A DNA stretch of 64,000 nt from Aedes albopictus (Eukaryota > Arthropoda > Insecta > Diptera > Culicidae), in NCBI RefSeq assembly GCF_035046485.1, contig NC_085137.1, positions 459,291,004 through 459,355,003 on the forward strand, written 5' to 3'. This document shows positions 10,491 through 21,589 of the stretch, piece by piece; positions within the stretch are counted from its first letter, which is position 1, and each line of letters starts with the position of its first letter. The position numbers were made by a program, and so were the translations under genes. The notes below the pieces were generated by a model. That model did not search any database, was not told the DNA's origin, and was given only the letters and a program-made list of their open reading frames with translations.

Positions 10491-10766
10491 AAACAAATTC
10501 AAACAAAAAAAATCAGTTCTAACCGTTTAAGAATTGACGAATTATGGTTCTTCTTTGAGGCTCTACGTTCCCACTAGAACTTAACCTGTCTCTCTGCAAC
10601 TTCGTGTTGTTTAGGTACTTCCACAGCTATTAATTGAAGGGTTTCCTTTGCTTGCCATTGCACGAACTTGTATATTGTGAGGCAAGTATAGTGATGATAC
10701 ACTATGCTCAGGGAAGTTGAGAAAAGTCTCCGGATTGACGATCCAAAACCTTATCCACAAGGCTAA

Positions 10767-10879
10767 GCTGTTAGTACACAAGGTCAAATATTTGTCCAAA
10801 AAGAAACCTATACTCAGATGTTTTTTCTTGAGTTCTTTCCTTGTCAAATATTTGACCTTGTGCACTTCAGGTCTAACAG
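10767..10879. repeat. Small foldback repeat
   Basis: Two inverted arms of about 30 bp carry ACACAAGGTCAAATATTTG on the left and CAAATATTTGACCTTGTGCA on the right, with an outer match CTGTTAG / CTAACAG. Probably a MITE or part of one; no target duplication seen. Confidence 0.65.
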
Positions 10880-10889
10880 GAGACCCCAA

Positions 10890-12190
10890 TTATCCTATAT
10901 TGGTTAAGATACTTTTTTTGATTAAATCAGATCAAAAAGACTCTTAAAAACCAGGTACCAACCAGGTTCTCAACGATTTCGAACGCTTTTGTATTCCCTC
11001 TCAATGACAAAGATAACAAAAAAATTCGTTTAAACAACCCAATGATGCAATCGGGTGATTGTCACTTCGGATTCAAGGGCTTCTTGACGCCTGCAGCAGG
11101 TGTCCTTCGAAGTTCGCATACTGTCGCCACGTGCTTTGTTTCGAGGAGAGATTGATAACTCTCGTCAGCACAGCTGATCGCCCCGCAGCTCAAGGCTCAA
11201 TGAGTTGAAAAATAAAAACAAGAACATTATCGCTGGTGATGATGTGAGATGGTGACGGTGCAAGGTGCTGCTGAACTGTGAAGCCAACCTGCGCGCCTGG
11301 TTAGTCCCTGTGTGATCATTATAAATGTTGAGGAGAGGTTATCAATTTATGACAAGTGGACAAGATTCGCTTTCTTGGTGATTTATGTACAATTTCGTTT
11401 GATTGAAATAATTACTTACCAAGATGAGTCAGTAAACCATAGTTAGAAAATGTGATTTTATGGAAACAACTAGCAACAAGCTAAAGATCAATCAATCCCG
11501 AGAATAAAATCTTGGCGAAATTTTCAGATTGTTGCGAGTCAAAGGCGCAATTGAAGCGTTACATATGCTAATTTACGTTCGATTACATAAGTTGAGATCT
11601 CATCCTAGCAACTTCAGACGTAATTTGACAACATTTTAACTTGTATATCAATTATAACAATATCACGTTTTGATCGTGAATACTTCACTTCTTCTCTGGG
11701 ACAGACGCTCCAATGCTACCTACATGCTACCTTGTGAAATCAGTCAATCTTTAAAAGAGTCATAATGCTACATTTTTCTTTGGTTCACAATTGTAACGAG
11801 ATCAAACTCCCCGACACACATAGATACGATAAGATCCTGACAGCCACCAATCGTACCGTGCACTTCGCATCATATCCAATTCACATCCACTGCCAAAATG
11901 TCAATGACCGCATGGCCAAACACCCCTCCTGTTTTCTGGAGTATCTACTGTAGTAACTACACTACATCCATCCCAGAATGCACACGGGCTCGATGATGTT
12001 GCGGCGGTGGTGTGGTACCGAGCAGCGCAGTTACAATCGCTCAGCTCACTCCTCGGGCAAAGGACGGTTAAAGTCAGAGTTACGGTTGGAAAATATGAAA
12101 CCATGGAGGAGAGACAAAAACCGAACAACCTAACTAGGTATATTGGGAAAGTCAGAAGGGAACAACGAGATTGGATCCGGAATCGTGTGT
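10890..12190. other. Unique-looking DNA, no supported gene
   Basis: About 1.3 kb without a visible repeat. It carries several short ORFs (for example 11765-11953 plus, 11901-12128 minus) with no recognisable domain. A GC-richer part at 11060-11310 and 11960-12060 could be host regulatory or exonic DNA, but nothing in the sequence proves this. Confidence 0.4.
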
Positions 12191-12199
12191 GATATCATC

Positions 12200-12462
12200 A
12201 CCGACGAACCGACGTGACAGTGGCGATCCAAAACTGTCCCCCCCTAATTTAACGGTCGACCAGCGAAGCGAACGATCGCTTCTGTCAAATCAGCGCAGAC
12301 GCGAACCGTTTCCTATATGAACACACGGGGGTTTGGTGTCGAGCTATCAAATCATCGCGAGCCGTTATAGAGGTGGCGATAGTGTTCGGCTATTTTTCAT
12401 CATGGTGTCGCGGACAACAAATTTGAATTTATTTGTTCTAGCTGTCACGTCGGTTCGTCGGT
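12200..12462. mobile_element. Mutator-like MITE, 9-bp target duplication
   Basis: The element has perfect 21-bp terminal inverted repeats beginning ACCGACGAACCGACGTGACA. It is flanked by a perfect 9-bp direct repeat, GATATCATC, at 12191-12199 and 12463-12471. A 9-bp duplication points to the Mutator (MULE) superfamily by established rules; 8-bp families (hAT, P) fit less well. The 263-bp interior is GC-richer than its surroundings and non-coding. Perfect TIRs and duplication indicate a relatively young insertion. Confidence 0.85.
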
Positions 12463-12472
12463 GATATCATCG

Positions 12473-14450
12473 CGCCCACACACACGATATGGTTGTGTCT
12501 ATTTTTGATGTGATGAAAGAAGGGGGCTCGCTCATGTGAGCAGCGGTTGACTCAATTCGGCACCTTCCTCCACGGACAGGGTGGCCAGGAAGGATTCCTG
12601 ATGAAATTCTTGATTGCCCAGAATCATTGAAGAGTTTCTCACAAAGTCACAGAGAATTTCGGCTCAGATCTGTGGAAAATATTTGACAAGATTTGTTAGC
12701 GATTCTCTTGCAAAATCCTTCAAGGATTTCAAATGTATTTAGAACCAGGTCGTTGTTAGACCTGTAATGAACTTCTGGCAATTTCTGGAGAGGTTCATTC
12801 AAAGCTAGGGTAGTTTAAATCATAAATTGTTTTAAAGTTCAAACTCCCGTAGCTTCATTACAATATTTGCTGCAATAGCACACTGAGTCTTGTTAAAATT
12901 TCAATCATTTCGGTGGTTATTTGAGGTTCCGCAGCTTAGCACCTGAAATAACTCCTGATGAATTACATAATTCATAAGGCGCTTAAAGCGTGAGACATTA
13001 GTCGTCATTACATTACAAGACAGTTGACAGTATTGTGATGTCCTCGGAAAACGTTTTCCAGACTCCTTAGCATAACATTCAATCGTTGTTTGACGTTTTT
13101 AACAAATCATTTTTGCGCAGTCTACATTTTTTAGTTTATTTTTTGCTGACGCCGACCAAGAAGTTATTTCTGGAATTTGTCTATGTTATCTCGTACTGCA
13201 AAGTTATCTCTTGGAATTCGATGACATTTTTTCGAGGATATAATTTCTAGCCCCTGAGATTTCTTCAGGTCTTTCTTTTTCATATTAACCCAGATGTCCC
13301 TTTTCAAATTTATTTTTCATCGGGGATTTTTTAAGGAATTCTACCAGAAATCGGACCAAGACAACCTTTTGTAGTTCATTCAAGAGTTGCTTTTTGATTC
13401 ACCAAGATTTCCCTTCTGCTATTTCTACATTTTCAACGGGAATTCATCCACGATTATTTTCTGATATCCATCAAGACATTTGTTCGGACACGGAATAGAC
13501 GTACTAATTTTTGGAGCAGCGCGTGTTCAGTAATCAGCTCAAACTAGAAGAAAAATGTATTTCAGTGGGGTTTCATGGTACATAGTATTTCAATCTTACA
13601 GATTTAGTATCTTCCCGTATTTGCTACTTGTGAAGTACAACTGGGGATCTCGCAACCTAGCCTAGAAATCTATTAGTTTTGCCGGTTAAGATTGCTAATA
13701 AGGCACTTATAATCGTCATTCTAACTTACGTAGGAGTAACTATTTGCGATAGGAGTAAGAATTCGTCATACATAGGACGTTCTGAAGCGGACAAATGATA
13801 ATATAACCTAAAATGTTCACCGTATTATAGAATTATGGCAATTAGTTTTAATTTACGTCACTCTTCATGTAATTCATTTACCATACAGCTCAATAAATAT
13901 CACGAAGCGATCACTGTAGTTTACAGGCATTTAAAGGCGCACAAATTCAATAAATAATCGCCTAACAATTTTCCCGAAACCACGTTTGCGATATCAACCA
14001 GCTGCTATCATGGATTCTTTGATTCTGCTCACAATAGTAGCCTTATAATAGATGTCAAAAAAGACTCAACGTAGCCTACACCGCAGGTACGCGTGCATCG
14101 ACGATCGATGGTAGTGGTTGTAACAACATTATTTCAAATAATCCCCCAGAATTTCCTTCTCTCGTTATCCTTCAAGGATTCACCCAAAAACATTTCTGGC
14201 ACTGTCCATAAACTACATAGACTCATTTTTGACCATCTCATACTCCCCTCCCCCTCGTAGATTTTTGTTCATACAAAATTTTCGAAATTTGTATCGAGCG
14301 TAGAATTTGGCTCTTTAGATTTCTCCTGGAGCTCCCTCTGAAAATCATCCAGAATTTTCTGCTGGGGAACCTCTTGGTGTTTCTTATGGAAATCTTCCGG
14401 GAGTTCCTCAAGGGATTTCTATAGAAGTTCTATCTAGAAATGAAATATAC
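12473..14450. other. Mostly unclassified DNA with sparse array-like words
   Basis: No gene supported. Scattered words of the GGAATTC/CCAGGA type at about 12590-12740, 13200-13500 and 14140-14450 look like heavily eroded 24-bp array. The rest is AT-rich and unique within the window. No ORF above 60 codons was worth reporting. Confidence 0.4.
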
Positions 14451-14489
14451 AGGAGTTTTTTGTTTTTTGACGAAATCCTTGAAGAGGTG

Positions 14490-14545
14490 TTGGCCTGTCT
14501 TACCGAGGACCCAGGATCGAATTCCACTGCCGACATACATTCGAC
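14490..14545 (+). repeat. Possible SINE B-box fragment
   Basis: Contains GGATCGAATTCCACTGCCGA, similar to the B-box region of tRNA-derived SINEs. No A box is clear upstream. Low confidence. Confidence 0.3.
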
Positions 14546-15177
14546 ACTTTTTTTTAGCACAGGACGCCTTTTTGCTATAACTTAGTCAATTTTGAGCCTA
14601 TAGACTTGATTTTCAAAACACGAAGTAACCGCCTCTCCCTGTGTAAAAATTTTCATGTATATTGATTCAAAATTGACTGTGTAAGTGCAAAAAAAAGCCA
14701 GTGCAAAAAAAAACAAAATTGTATGTACTCTCAAAATGTGAAATTTTCTTTGAGAGGAAGCAGGCCCAAAGTAGGGCCAAGGGAAAAAACAAACCTCAAT
14801 AATACAGATAAAAACAGATTCTTATGAGGGGTTCAAATTTGTCTTAAATCATGCAACGAAGGATGTGGAATTTGAGGGATCTGATCCTAGAATTTGCCGA
14901 AAAACTCTGTCGAAGACCGAAAAGTGATCCCACGCTTGTGTAAAAAGTTATACACTTGGTACTTTTAGCTAAAAAGTGAGATTTTGTAATGTATGTGCTT
15001 AACATGTTAAATTTCATCGATTACATTGTTCAAAATAAATGTGAGCTCATACCACAGATAACAGATGTTTATCCAAGTTCATTTTTTTCAAATTCTGTGT
15101 GAACTAATTTATATATAAAAAAAATGCTGTAAACTATGTTGCTGCAGCCATTTTTACAATGAACTGTTGCAATAACT
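14546..15177. other. No gene seen; weak foldback near 14570
   Basis: A stretch at about 14570-14690 has CTATAACTTAGTCAATTTTGA followed by an inverted CAAAATTGAC, resembling the foldback MITEs at 21317 and 61010. Otherwise AT-rich DNA with no supported gene. Confidence 0.35.
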
Positions 15178-15185
15178 GTTATATG

Positions 15186-15739
15186 CAGGGATGGCAAAAA
15201 TACGTTTTTCTCTTTTCCGTTCATCGATACCGACAGTAAAATAAAAACAAAACAACGGCAGCACCAATACCTACCATCAGCAGCCGCGCCGTCGGCAGTC
15301 AAGCTGGCGCTTGATAGTTTTCGCTTCCCCACAAAAATATTTATGAGCAGTCATGCCGAGGCGGGTGATTGCGAAAAATGTCAAATATTTTCAACTGCTA
15401 ATAACTCACTTGTTTTAGTGAATAATTTGAATCTGTTTGCACAAATAGCTAGAACACACTCCTAGCTTTGTGATGCATATAAAGAAGTTTGTCTAGAAGC
15501 GGTTTGAATCGGAGAAAAATGCGAAAATGGGAGAGACAGAAATTTCTGTCGTCGTTGTGCTCGAGTACCGGCGCTCTCGCGCTTGGAAACCGTTTCGAGG
15601 AAGAAGGCTGCTGGAAAAAAAAATGTTATGACATTTATTTTTCGAACAGTTTGAGTTTAGCTGGGCCTGTGATGTTCGTGTGGAAAAATGTCAAATGTGC
15701 AGCCGGTAACCGTTTTTTCCAGTACATTTCTCATCCCTG
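15186..15739. mobile_element. Non-autonomous hAT element, 8-bp target duplication
   Basis: The element begins CAGGGATGGCAAAAA and ends TTTCTCATCCCTG, short hAT-like terminal inverted repeats. It is flanked by a perfect 8-bp direct repeat GTTATATG (15178-15185 and 15740-15747), the hAT signature. At 554 bp it cannot encode a transposase; ORFs of 87 and 96 codons run in opposite directions without domain features. The TIR resembles that of the hAT-type MITE at 30144-30545. Confidence 0.88.
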
Positions 15740-15806
15740 GTTATATGTAGCCACCAAGTTGCACGCGCGACATACTTGACGAGACTTAAGTTTGTTATCT
15801 ATGCTA

Positions 15807-16058
15807 CACACTTAAAAAATATTCGCGGGCTCGGCTTTCCGCGCACAGCCGACTACTCAGCCAACTCAAAAACTGATATCTCAGTTAAAACTGCATTTGT
15901 TAGCTGATTCTCAGCAAAACAGCAGCCGACACTCAGTAATGAACTGTCAAAGTTGCCGAGATCTTGGTTATGTTGTTGTTTGCCGAGCGCTCGGCTGTGC
16001 GGATCTCGGCGAAAGTTTGAAAAAAAGGCTGAGATCCCGACATTTCAAATTAAGTGTG
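15807..16058. mobile_element. CACACTTA-type MITE (TA target)
   Basis: Ends are CACACTTAAAAAAT and its inverse ending AATTAAGTGTG, each flanked by TA (15805-15806, 16059-16060). The interior is a GC-richer foldback with CTCGGC/GCCGAG words and a perfect palindrome GCCGAGCGCTCGGC. An internally deleted reverse copy lies at 8600-8690. The longer element at 35212-35870 shares the CACACTTA end and TA target but not the interior, suggesting one transposase mobilises several families. Confidence 0.85.
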
Positions 16059-16499
16059 TATGCTTCTCGTTTGTTTTGTTTATTTGCGACATCGTTTCAT
16101 CGCTGTCAATGCTAGAGCATATACAACACTAATTTACACACTACATATCCATCTCAATCACTACACTTTCCAATAAAATTTCTTAAACTTCATTTGTGAT
16201 TAAATACAGAAAAAATGCTAGACTATTTCTGATTGCCAAAGATCTTGCATTCCTTAATAAAATGCTTGAACAGTTCTGAGGATTTTATTGAATAGATCAA
16301 ATCAAACCCCAGAACTCAAAAGAAATATCATAAATCCCGATATATATTTCTTCAATATATCCACCAGAGCTGTAAAATATCAGTCTTGTCAGTTACCTAC
16401 TGATATTGCCAACCACTGTCACTATCACTCTAGGCCGATCAATATCAAGATAGGTATCGACTTGATTCAGATTTTCTGATATATTGGTGATTGTGAAAA
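16059..16499. other. No gene seen
   Basis: AT-rich DNA with a 63-codon ORF of no recognisable content. No repeat boundary identified. Confidence 0.4.
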
Positions 16500-16885
16500 G
16501 TGAGCCGAAATTCAAAATTTTTAATGATTAACACTTATAATTGGGTTCTTTAGGGGTATCCGAATTATTTCATAATCGGATTCTCCGCTCAACAATTAGT
16601 CGAATTTCAAAATTTCGCCATTTTCTGATTTCGGGAACTATTTTTAAAATGTATTTAAAGTTTGTATGGAGATTTTTTTTTGTTCGGGTCGAACTGTCGA
16701 ACTTTATCGATTGAACTGTCATTCTATCCACAAAAATAAAAACTGTTTTGTTAATTTAATCATCAAAACAAAGGTATTGGAGTCCAATAAAATCACGTTA
16801 TACTCAGAAAAATGAGCTTTTTCGATGAGGCTATAGAAAATAGCAATATTTTATTCACTAAACAACCCAATTTGCTATGTTGTAA
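16500..16885 (+). repeat. Old dispersed repeat, uninterrupted copy
   Basis: Matches the two halves flanking the 1.3-kb element at 6544-7855, in the same order and orientation. It therefore shows approximately what the site looked like before that insertion. A more distant relative may be present near 25690-26010. Non-coding. Confidence 0.65.
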
Positions 16886-16904
16886 TACATTAAGAAATAT
16901 CATC

Positions 16905-17350
16905 ACGTTAACCCTTTATAAGGCTTGCCACCTTATACACATATTTTTTTCTGTTCGTTTAGAAAAATTTTACAACTTCTGTTCTAACTGATGGACACAT
17001 CAGGCCTTTTTGAACACTCATGATTTTTTTGAGCCATAACAAATATAAATGGGCTTTTTTAGAACAAAATGTCTCTCCTAAAACTGCCATTTTTGAGTGC
17101 ATGAAGGTTTATAAGCTCGAAATTCTGTTGTGGTGAGCGAATTGAAAATTAAATGATGGGGAATGAAAGGCCTATGTTCCTTTTGCTTGTGGACAAAATT
17201 TCAACTTGATTGCTTCATAGAAACTCAGCCTTTTGAAAAATGTACTATTATAAATGGGCATGTACTAAAATTGCAGGGCTGTTACAGGTGGCGCGGATTT
17301 TGCGTTTTTCGCGGTTTTTGCGTTTCGCGCGGATTTCGCCCGTTTTTGTT
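16905..17350 (+). repeat. Inverted dispersed repeat, plus copy (CGCGGATTTTGCG)
   Basis: Begins TTAACCCTTTATAAGGC and later has GCAGGGCTGTTACAGGTGGC, then a run of CGCGGATTTTGCG words. The same order occurs in reverse at 20795-21195. Short ORFs in both copies give loosely similar peptides (I-[SA]-G-L-L-Q), which may reflect shared ancestry of the repeat rather than a protein. Element class unknown. Confidence 0.6.
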
Positions 17351-18097
17351 AATTTTGGCGCGGTTTTTGCGGAAATGGTTTTCAACTTGGTTTTCAAATG
17401 CTCTTACCTTCAATATTTAGACATAAAGCTTAACACAATTAGAAAAAAAAAAATAAAAAAATGCATATTGGAGTTATGAATTTTGTGATTGAGTAAAAAT
17501 AATGTTATTAGTCTCTGGCTTGGAGTGCTAGATCACGCTCAGTTTGTGAAAACAGAGAAGTTCCTCTTATTCTCGAATTTCTTTGTCAATCATTTTGAAT
17601 TTAAAATTTTGGATAGGGTTTTTTTATGGAATTTATACAGTAATGTCTGCGGTTCGAAAAAAAAAACAATGAATTTCATGGCTAGATTTCTGAAAAAAAT
17701 GCCAAAGCTTCTTGCTGATTCTGAAATCTGTTTTTGTGGAATTTGCAAAAGACTTGAATAAACATTCAGTTGAATTTCGTAGTTAATTTAATAGAATCTC
17801 GTAAAGAAAAATCATTGGTCTTGTAGACTGTGTGTGTCGTGAAATATTAATCTGATTGGTTCTCTGACACAGTATGTCTTAGAATTTCTGAAATTTTTGG
17901 AAAAAATAGACGGTAATGATAAGAAATTTCTAGCGTTTTTAACATTCAGGTTTTTCTTGGTTCATTATAGATGAGTTTTTGAATAAGGAAATTGGCGAAA
18001 TTCATGAATCAGTCACATATTTGTAGAATTTCTGTCGAATCGATTTCTTTTAGTTGAAAACGATGATAGAATTATCCTAAAAATACGTAAATGTCTG
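17351..18097. other. No gene seen
   Basis: AT-rich DNA with 79-90 codon ORFs rich in Phe, Lys and Asn, as expected from base composition. No domain recognised. Confidence 0.4.
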
Positions 18098-18895
18098 CTC
18101 AAGTAACCAAAAGTTCAGATAAGAGGCTAAGCAGCTTTTTCGAGGTGGCTCATTAGCCTTCTAAGCAGCTTCATTTTTAAGTAATTTTGGAACTTGAAAG
18201 TTCACATAAGGTAGCTAGATAGCATTCTAAGCAGCTTCTGACAGAACTTCAACAAAATTCATGCAGAAACAAAAATGTATTTTTTAATCCGATCGTTTAG
18301 TATGAGTAGTTGGTACTCTCCGTGATAGTCTGCTGACTTACCGCTGCGCTGCTGAAGATACTTGACAAAGTCAAGCTAACGTCAGTACTGTACAAGTGTG
18401 CAAAACAGCTTTTCATTCAATCTTAACTGTAGTAACGTGGTAGAGCGTACGTCTCTCACGCAGCGACTCACCGTTCGAATCTGGTGGGTGACATATTTAT
18501 TGATTTAAGCCTAATATTTATTGGTTTCATAAATTTAAATTTGTATTTTATTTCTGTATGCTCAACACAGTTATTTTCTGCAAAAAAAATACATTCAATA
18601 TTTATTGAAACACAAAACTACTGAACTTTTATGAACTTGAAAGTTCCGACAAAGTTCCGAGTAGCATCTTAAGAAGATTTAAAGTTCCATGAAGCTTAGA
18701 TAAAGTTCCGAATGGAACTTTCTGGCTGCTTAAGAGGCTAACTATTAGCCTTGCCGGAACATGTGACCGAAGTTCCCGCAAGGTTCATCGTTAGCCTCTT
18801 AAGCAGCCAAAAAGTTCCATTCGGAACTTTATCTGAACTTCACGGAACTTGAAAGTATATTTTGTCATGGGAAGCGGAACTTTTGTTTACTTGGG
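18098..18895. mobile_element. TIR element with tRNA-like core, copy 1
   Basis: Ends form inverted repeats: CTCAAGTAACCAAAAGTTC at the left, and at the right the inverse of CCCAAGTAAACAAAAGTTC. Long subterminal arms are rich in AAGCAGCTTC, GGAACTT and AAGTTCC words and fold back on each other. The centre holds a segment shared with the copy at 49111-50189 (CCGCTGCGCTGCTGAAGA..ACTGTACAAGTGTGCAAA) and a tRNA-like region. No transposase frame, no convincing target duplication, so the superfamily is open. Confidence 0.75.
18427..18490 (+). other. tRNA-like segment inside the TIR element
   Basis: Reads GGTAGAGCGTACGTCTC (A-box-like) and about 30 nt later CCGTTCGAATCTGG (B-box-like). It has the spacing of a tRNA D arm to T arm but mismatched arms, so not a functional tRNA. 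The equivalent position in copy 2 (about 49548-49587) retains GGTAGAG and GGTTCCAATCC with the middle deleted, so it was already part of the element in the common ancestor. Confidence 0.5.
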
Positions 18896-19689
18896 TGTTG
18901 TCATGGTAAAATTTATCTTTGATTCGCAATCAGAGCGTTCGTTGATAGGAGAGTTGAGAGTACAGTTAATAGAGGGTTTCTTGGTAGAATTTCTGGAGGA
19001 TTTTTTTACAGAATATTTGAAAACTTGAAGCTTTTGGAATCCTATGGAGGATACATTTGCTGAAATCTTTACTAAATATCCAAGATTGTGGTGTGGCGAG
19101 AAGCTCTTCTAATAAATTAAAAAAAAAATAATACTTTTCTACATACCTTTTTCTCAAAGGTCAGATCATTTGCCAGACATTTTTTTATTAAATGTTTCCT
19201 TTTTAATGAATATCTCCCTTAGGAATAAAATGTATTCATGACTTTCTTAATGAATAAATTATGCTAGCATCAATCACTCCATTTGTATCTTCACAAAATA
19301 AGTTTCTGTAGAGAATTATCCATGAGTCTTCGAAAAAAAAATGAAAATTTCCTTGCAGTTTTCTCGAACGATCTTTTGAAATTTACTGCAGATTTTATTT
19401 CAGGATTTCTACAATGATGTTAATTATAAATTATTTCAAAAGATTCGAAAAGATTGCTCCTGTTTCGGAATTAGATATCTCATTCCCGTAAAATAATAGT
19501 TGCCTTTATTGAGAAGCAATCAATGAACTGTTGATCCAAAATCTTGTAACCGTTGTTACAAGGTTCATATCAGTTTTTTTAAATTTGCGCCATGTTAGTC
19601 GAAGGTTCAGATACGTTACCAAACTTCAGCGATTAGAAAACCACTGGGCTGCAACCTAAATCTACAGCTAAACATGGCGTGACCCAAGT
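18896..19689. other. No gene seen
   Basis: AT-rich DNA. A perfect 8-bp-arm palindrome CTTGTAAC-CGTT-GTTACAAG lies at about 19543-19562. No supported feature. Confidence 0.4.
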
Positions 19690-20590
19690 CATAGATGATG
19701 ACGTCACGGAACTTAAGAGATGGCTGAAGGGTTCAAAGGACTTTCAGTGGGCGGCCATCGTCCACTTTGAAACAGGCGAGCGTGTAGATCGGATGTGCTA
19801 ACTAAAGTAATTGTGAAGTGTTCGAAACAGTTGATTGTGCCAGAAGTGAGGTGTGCCAGAGTTAACCAGCATTCAGATAACTAAGCCCTCGAAAATCCTG
19901 ATGGATCTTAACTGACCCTGGAATGTCCTTCAATAGGACCTTTTTTCGGTTTCTTTAAAAACCAGCCTTCCGATTGGTGCGTCCGAGTATCGCCAGTGCA
20001 CGCAACGGTTTGGGTTTCTGTAAGGTGCCCAAATCTAAAAGTAAAGGATTACCATTGTTCCTCTGGCTTCGGGCCATAACCACCAAGGAGGACAAAGCTC
20101 TCGGGCAAAAGCCCTAAATCCCAAGGAGAGATTCCCTTCTCGGTCCGACAAAGGGCGGCCTTGCCGTCGTCGACCGACTAAGCTTGAAGGAAGCGCCTGT
20201 AGTCCGGAACCATCTCCACACACCGCCATTCCAGTCATTCTCCAAGCGCCATTGTACGTTCCAGACGTCGCAGATCGTCGGCAGCTGTTCCGCCATCTTG
20301 CCACAGGACGGCATCGAGTCCAGTCAGCCATCGCTGGAACAGAGGTCCCGCCGCGAGCGCTCGCAGGTTTGCAGTCAGCCAAGGTACGTGCCGTGAACCA
20401 GTGACAAACTACAGAACAACAGACAACTGAATACACCGTAATTTCGAACCGCTTTAGTGTAGTTTATTTGAATCTTTGAGCGCCCTAATAGATCCGCGAA
20501 GCCCCTCCGGTTGCCCGGTAGCGCGCCGACCCTGTGACTACGTCCGAGTCTCGCGCTGCTGAGTTGTTGTCGGGCAGAACATTAGTTTCA
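19690..20590. other. GC-rich block of unknown class (LTR-like?)
   Basis: About 900 bp markedly more GC-rich than its flanks, with no intact ORF beyond a 133-codon minus-strand frame of low-complexity Arg/Ser/Ala content. Composition, length and the absence of internal repeats would fit a solo LTR or a retrotransposon 5' leader. However, I could not find matching TG..CA ends with a target duplication, nor a second copy in the window. It lies between the two inverted copies of the 16905/20795 repeat. Confidence 0.3.
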
Positions 20591-20794
20591 ATCTTTTATT
20601 CCAATTTAAAAAAACTGTCCTGTTTGCAACATTTGTGAATTCTTGGTAGGTAGGTGTAGAAGTTGCATTTTATGTCATTGATTAATAATAGTTAAAAATC
20701 AGTTTCAACATTAGAAATCTTCATCTGAAGTGCAACAAAAGTCATGAATAGTTGAATTTTTTGCTTTTTATGAGTTTGAGTCATCAAATCCATA

Positions 20795-21195
20795 TGTTTT
20801 TGTACTGACGCAGATTTGAGGACCTCGGCGCGGATTTCAAATGGCTTGTCGCGGATTTTGCGGTTTTCAAATCGACACTTTTGTAACAGCCCTGAAATTG
20901 CCATATCGTCCAAAATAATCGACCAATCGAGTTCAAATTCACACAAGTTACTCATGAATATTAGGGCAATAACCTGTCAAAAAATCAGCATGATTGAAAA
21001 ACGCATCACAAAATAACAACATTTTAAACTTTGTTGACAAAAAGTTGAAACTTAGACCATTTTTTTTCATACAAAATCAACCATCGATTTTTTTGAAAAT
21101 AAAAACGTTTTTGTTCATTACTCCACATGTACTTTATATTCCAATGTAAAACGAGTGGATTCCGTGCCTAGTTCTCTCGGCCTTATAAAGAGTTA
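20795..21195 (-). repeat. Inverted dispersed repeat, minus copy
   Basis: In reverse it reads TTAACTCTTTATAAGGCC, later CAGGGCTGTTACAAAAGTG and CGCAAAATCCGCG words, in the same order as 16905-17350. The pair forms inverted repeats about 3.4 kb apart enclosing the TIR element at 18098 and the GC-rich block. Confidence 0.6.
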
Positions 21196-21316
21196 AGTCT
21201 TCATTTGAATTTTTAACGAATTTTAAAGATGGCCTATTAGTGATTTGTGACGTTCATTTTAAGTAATTTAGTATATTATTGACAAGATTTTTGATAAAAA
21301 AAAAACATTAGATTTA

Positions 21317-21530
21317 GGGTCTTGTACCATTTGGGCAGGTGTACCTATTTTGGGCACTTGCCGCTATACCTAAGTCAATTTCAAACGGATTGATTTGAAA
21401 TTTTGTATAGAGTTAGGCACGTACAGTATCTAACTCTATACAAAAACTCAAATCAATCGGTTTGAAAATGACTTAGTTATAGCGGCAAGTGCCCAAAATA
21501 GGTACACCTGCCCAAATGGTACAAGACCCC
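21317..21530. mobile_element. Foldback MITE, ~95-bp arms
   Basis: Almost the whole 214 bp is a hairpin: the left arm GGGTCTTGTACCATTTGGGC matches the inverse of the right arm, and the arms continue through CCGCTATA and GTCAATTTCAAA-type sequence. TA precedes the left end. The right flank does not show a clean TA. Related hairpins are at 52106-52312 and 61010-61188. Confidence 0.8.
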
Positions 21531-21589
21531 ATTCTGAGATTTGAAGATTCATTGCAGATTCCTTGTAGGATGCTTGTGACTATCTATGG

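Noticed and set aside
18427..18490. Functional tRNA gene on the plus strand
   Set aside because: A- and B-box-like words are present without pairing arms or a proper acceptor stem.
20035..20436. 133-codon minus-strand ORF
   Set aside because: Lies in GC-rich DNA where long ORFs arise by chance; Arg/Ser/Ala-rich with no domain.
19554..20580. Solo LTR with TGTTACA...GAACA ends
   Set aside because: The flanking 5-bp words differ (ACCGT versus TTAGT), the ends are not inverted repeats beyond TG..CA, and no second copy exists here.
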